Positions 62,173 through 64,000 of a DNA stretch of 64,000 nucleotides are shown here, piece by piece. A program made the position numbers and the translations under genes. This stretch comes from Jejuia sp040720935. GTDB taxonomy: Bacteria; Bacteroidota; Bacteroidia; Flavobacteriales; Flavobacteriaceae. Location of the stretch: positions 62,001 to 126,000 of the forward strand of contig NZ_JBFDAE010000003.1 in assembly GCF_040720935.1 (NCBI RefSeq), written 5' to 3'. A model generated the notes under the pieces. It had not been told where the DNA came from. It was given only the letters and a program-made list of their open reading frames with translations, and ran no database searches. Every line of letters starts with the position of its first letter. Position 1 is the stretch's first letter.

Positions 62173-64000
62173 TCAAAATGATAATCTTCGATTAGAGCAA
62201 TATGCATTTAATAATACGATCAGGATTAAAAGTAAAAGTATGGTTGTTAATCCTGGTTCAGACATGCGTTGTGTGCGTTCATTTAAATCCAATGATTTTT
62301 TGCCTTCTAGCACCTGTTTTTGTTTTCTCAACAAAGCCGCTTTTTGAGCTTCGGTTTCAACGACGATGTATGATGTTAAAGGTGTCATAATTTTAGATTC
62401 AAAACTATTTTTTACTGATGCAATCCAATCTTTTTCGGCATTCATCGGGTAAAAAACATCTGAGAGCCATTTTCCTTGCAATTGTAATCCGGTATCCCAA
62501 TTTGAAGTTTCGAGGGTTTCTTCATTTAATTTGAAAAGAGACTGTTTCAATACAATACTCGGTAAATCATTGTCCAATACATATGCCAATGGTTTATCTG
62601 CATTTGGATAAACTAAAACTTTTGTATTAAAATCAATTTTGGTATCGGTATTTACAAACTGTTTTGGATTGGATGTTAAATCATGTGATGCCAGATAACC
62701 TAAAGTGTTTAAATGGTAAAACAAGTTGCTTTCTGGATAAGCTATTTTAAAATCTGCAAAGTTTTTATTGATAATGGCATCCAACATATTGTCTGTAACC
62801 ACAACAATAATGGGGTAGTGGTTGCTCAAGTTTGTGTAAGCATCAAAAAGTGCTTTTTTAATGGCACGTTCCAGATAAAACCCGCCTTCAAAAGTTTGAC
62901 TTTTTAAATTCTCTTTCCATGTAGTATCAAATTTGTCAGTCGTATTGAAGGTATTTGCAAAACTTATTTTGGATTTAGAAATATCCAGGTTATTTGTGTT
63001 TATAAAGTCATCTATAGCTTTTGTGTAGTCGTTTATCAAGGAATCTTTTTCTTCTGAAGTATCAATAATAAAATGATAATAAGGCGTTCGTTCTACCTTC
63101 TGAAGTGTTTCTTTTTCTTTTGAAGATATATAAAGGACTTGGTCATTCTCCTTATGATAGACAGGAACTTCTTTCACTTCCCCCAAAGTGAGTTTGTGGT
63201 TGTCAATTTCTATAGTCACAGGATCTTTGTGTATCAATTGAATGCCTGTTTTTCGAACTTCATTTTTAGCAAACGGAAACACTCTAAACGACACTTTATT
63301 TCCAGTTAAATAATGCAACAACCCAGGATCTCTATTCATGTTTCTAATTTGAGAAAAAATCCACATTGCCGATTTCTTTTCAGTTAAAATCCCCATTTCT
63401 TTTCTATCGCCTACATATAGATAATAATCGTTTATCCAACAGCCGTCTGGTAAATTTATCGTTGTGGCATATTCCGAAGTAAAGTTACTGTTATTGGCGT
63501 TTGTAATTTCTATGTCTATCCAGCTTGTCCACGTATTATCGGTTTCACTATAAGTACTATTCGAATTGATGTTTGAGATATTTACATCTTGATTTCTCAG
63601 TCTTTCCGTTCTTAAACCAAATGAATCGGTATTGAAAAATATTTTTTCAATGGTTTTAATTTTAGTGTCAGATAAGGTTAAATTATCCAAAACAATCCAG
63701 TTGAAAAAGCTAGACAAATAAGGTGTTTGGGAACTCATTAAAAAACTAGAATTTCGAGACTTGTTGTGCTTTACAACAGCAAGCGTGTTTTCCAGAGAGG
63801 CTTTGTTGATTTTATAATCTTTCTCATAATCCGGTGTATAAACAAAATCCAGAGTGTCGTGCAACACATGTCTATCTTTTGAATATGATAGTGCTACTGC
63901 GGAAGGCATTACAAAAACCCCAATAACGCCAATTGCAATTAAAACGGGACTCTTATAAAAAGATTTCAAAAACTTAAAATCCCGGGATAATTCTTGGACA
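62173..64000 (-). CDS. MSEP-CTERM sorted protein with VIT domain, 5' end outside window
   Basis: The frame is open from its stop at 62173 to the right edge, and the first codon at 63969 is only a TTG, so the true start lies beyond the window. Visible from the left edge of the protein are a membrane helix (SPVLIAIGVIGVFVMPSA) and a VIT-type domain (TWTSWIDIEITNANNSNFTSEYATTINLPDGCWINDYYLYVGDR). A von Willebrand A-like region (HFIIDTSEEKDSLINDY, later FEGGFYLERAIKKALFDAY) follows. The C-terminus is MSEP-G, one hydrophobic helix and basic residues. MSEP is the sorting motif recognised by an exosortase-family enzyme in Bacteroidota, so the protein is probably processed at the cell envelope. Confidence 0.8.
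   Translation of the reverse strand, partial: VQELSRDFKFLKSFYKSPVLIAIGVIGVFVMPSAVALSYSKDRHVLHDTLDFVYTPDYEKDYKINKASLENTLAVVKHNKSRNSSFLMSSQTPYLSSFFNWIVLDNLTLSDTKIKTIEKIFFNTDSFGLRTERLRNQDVNISNINSNSTYSETDNTWTSWIDIEITNANNSNFTSEYATTINLPDGCWINDYYLYVGDRKEMGILTEKKSAMWIFSQIRNMNRDPGLLHYLTGNKVSFRVFPFAKNEVRKTGIQLIHKDPVTIEIDNHKLTLGEVKEVPVYHKENDQVLYISSKEKETLQKVERTPYYHFIIDTSEEKDSLINDYTKAIDDFINTNNLDISKSKISFANTFNTTDKFDTTWKENLKSQTFEGGFYLERAIKKALFDAYTNLSNHYPIIVVVTDNMLDAIINKNFADFKIAYPESNLFYHLNTLGYLASHDLTSNPKQFVNTDTKIDFNTKVLVYPNADKPLAYVLDNDLPSIVLKQSLFKLNEETLETSNWDTGLQLQGKWLSDVFYPMNAEKDWIASVKNSFESKIMTPLTSYIVVETEAQKAALLRKQKQVLEGKKSLDLNERTQRMSEPGLTTILLLLILIVLLNAYCSNRRLSF

Overview
The window is AT-rich chromosomal DNA of a member of the Bacteroidota, most likely a marine flavobacterium. 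The evidence is an orphan SusD lipoprotein, a tmRNA whose tag reads GENNYALAA, TAnnTTTG-type promoter boxes, the near absence of Shine-Dalgarno sequences, and a C-terminal MSEP sorting signal of the exosortase type. There are no rRNA or tRNA genes, CRISPR arrays, transposases or integrases.

Left part (1-12,000). A minus-strand operon (7446 to 155) encodes a PSD1-type c-cytochrome/DUF1549/DUF1553 lipoprotein, a DUF1501 sulfatase-like protein, a beta-propeller protein and a membrane cytochrome with leucine-rich repeats. Next come two tandem AraC regulators, a formylglycine sulfatase and a secreted esterase. Together they look like a periplasmic module for a sulfated or esterified substrate. A 1,099-residue coiled-coil protein built on a 402-bp tandem repeat follows (12030-15329).

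Central part (15,870-55,380). Two blocks lie on the plus strand. Block one (15870-26877) carries a 1,786-residue fusion of two alpha/beta hydrolases with a CHAT caspase-like protease, a peptidoglycan-binding protein, an FAD oxidase, and lipoproteins and membrane proteins of unknown role. Block two (27233-54449) is a complete extracellular contractile injection system (eCIS, Pvc/Afp-like). Its genes encode the cap, a single sheath, two tube proteins, a DUF5908 protein, a LysM baseplate protein, spike, PAAR tip, gp25, baseplate J, a Pvc12-like protein, a large PKD protein, a tape measure and the AAA+ ATPase. Between tape measure and ATPase lie two DUF4157 cargo proteins. One ends in a metallopeptidase-like domain, the other in a cytidine-deaminase-like domain with HAE and PCxxC motifs. 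A PAS-LuxR regulator follows the ATPase gene. A promoter with a palindrome at its -33 box precedes the eCIS operon.

Right part (55,400-64,000). This holds an orphan SusD gene and a hipB-hipS-hipT tripartite toxin-antitoxin locus with three operators spaced exactly 40 bp apart. A frameshifted hsdM remnant, tmRNA, a saccharopine/alanine dehydrogenase-like enzyme and an MSEP-CTERM VIT-domain protein running off the right edge complete it. A degenerate tmRNA-3'-like sequence left of hipBST, and a related copy left of the CHAT block, suggest that two nested accessory segments were inserted here.
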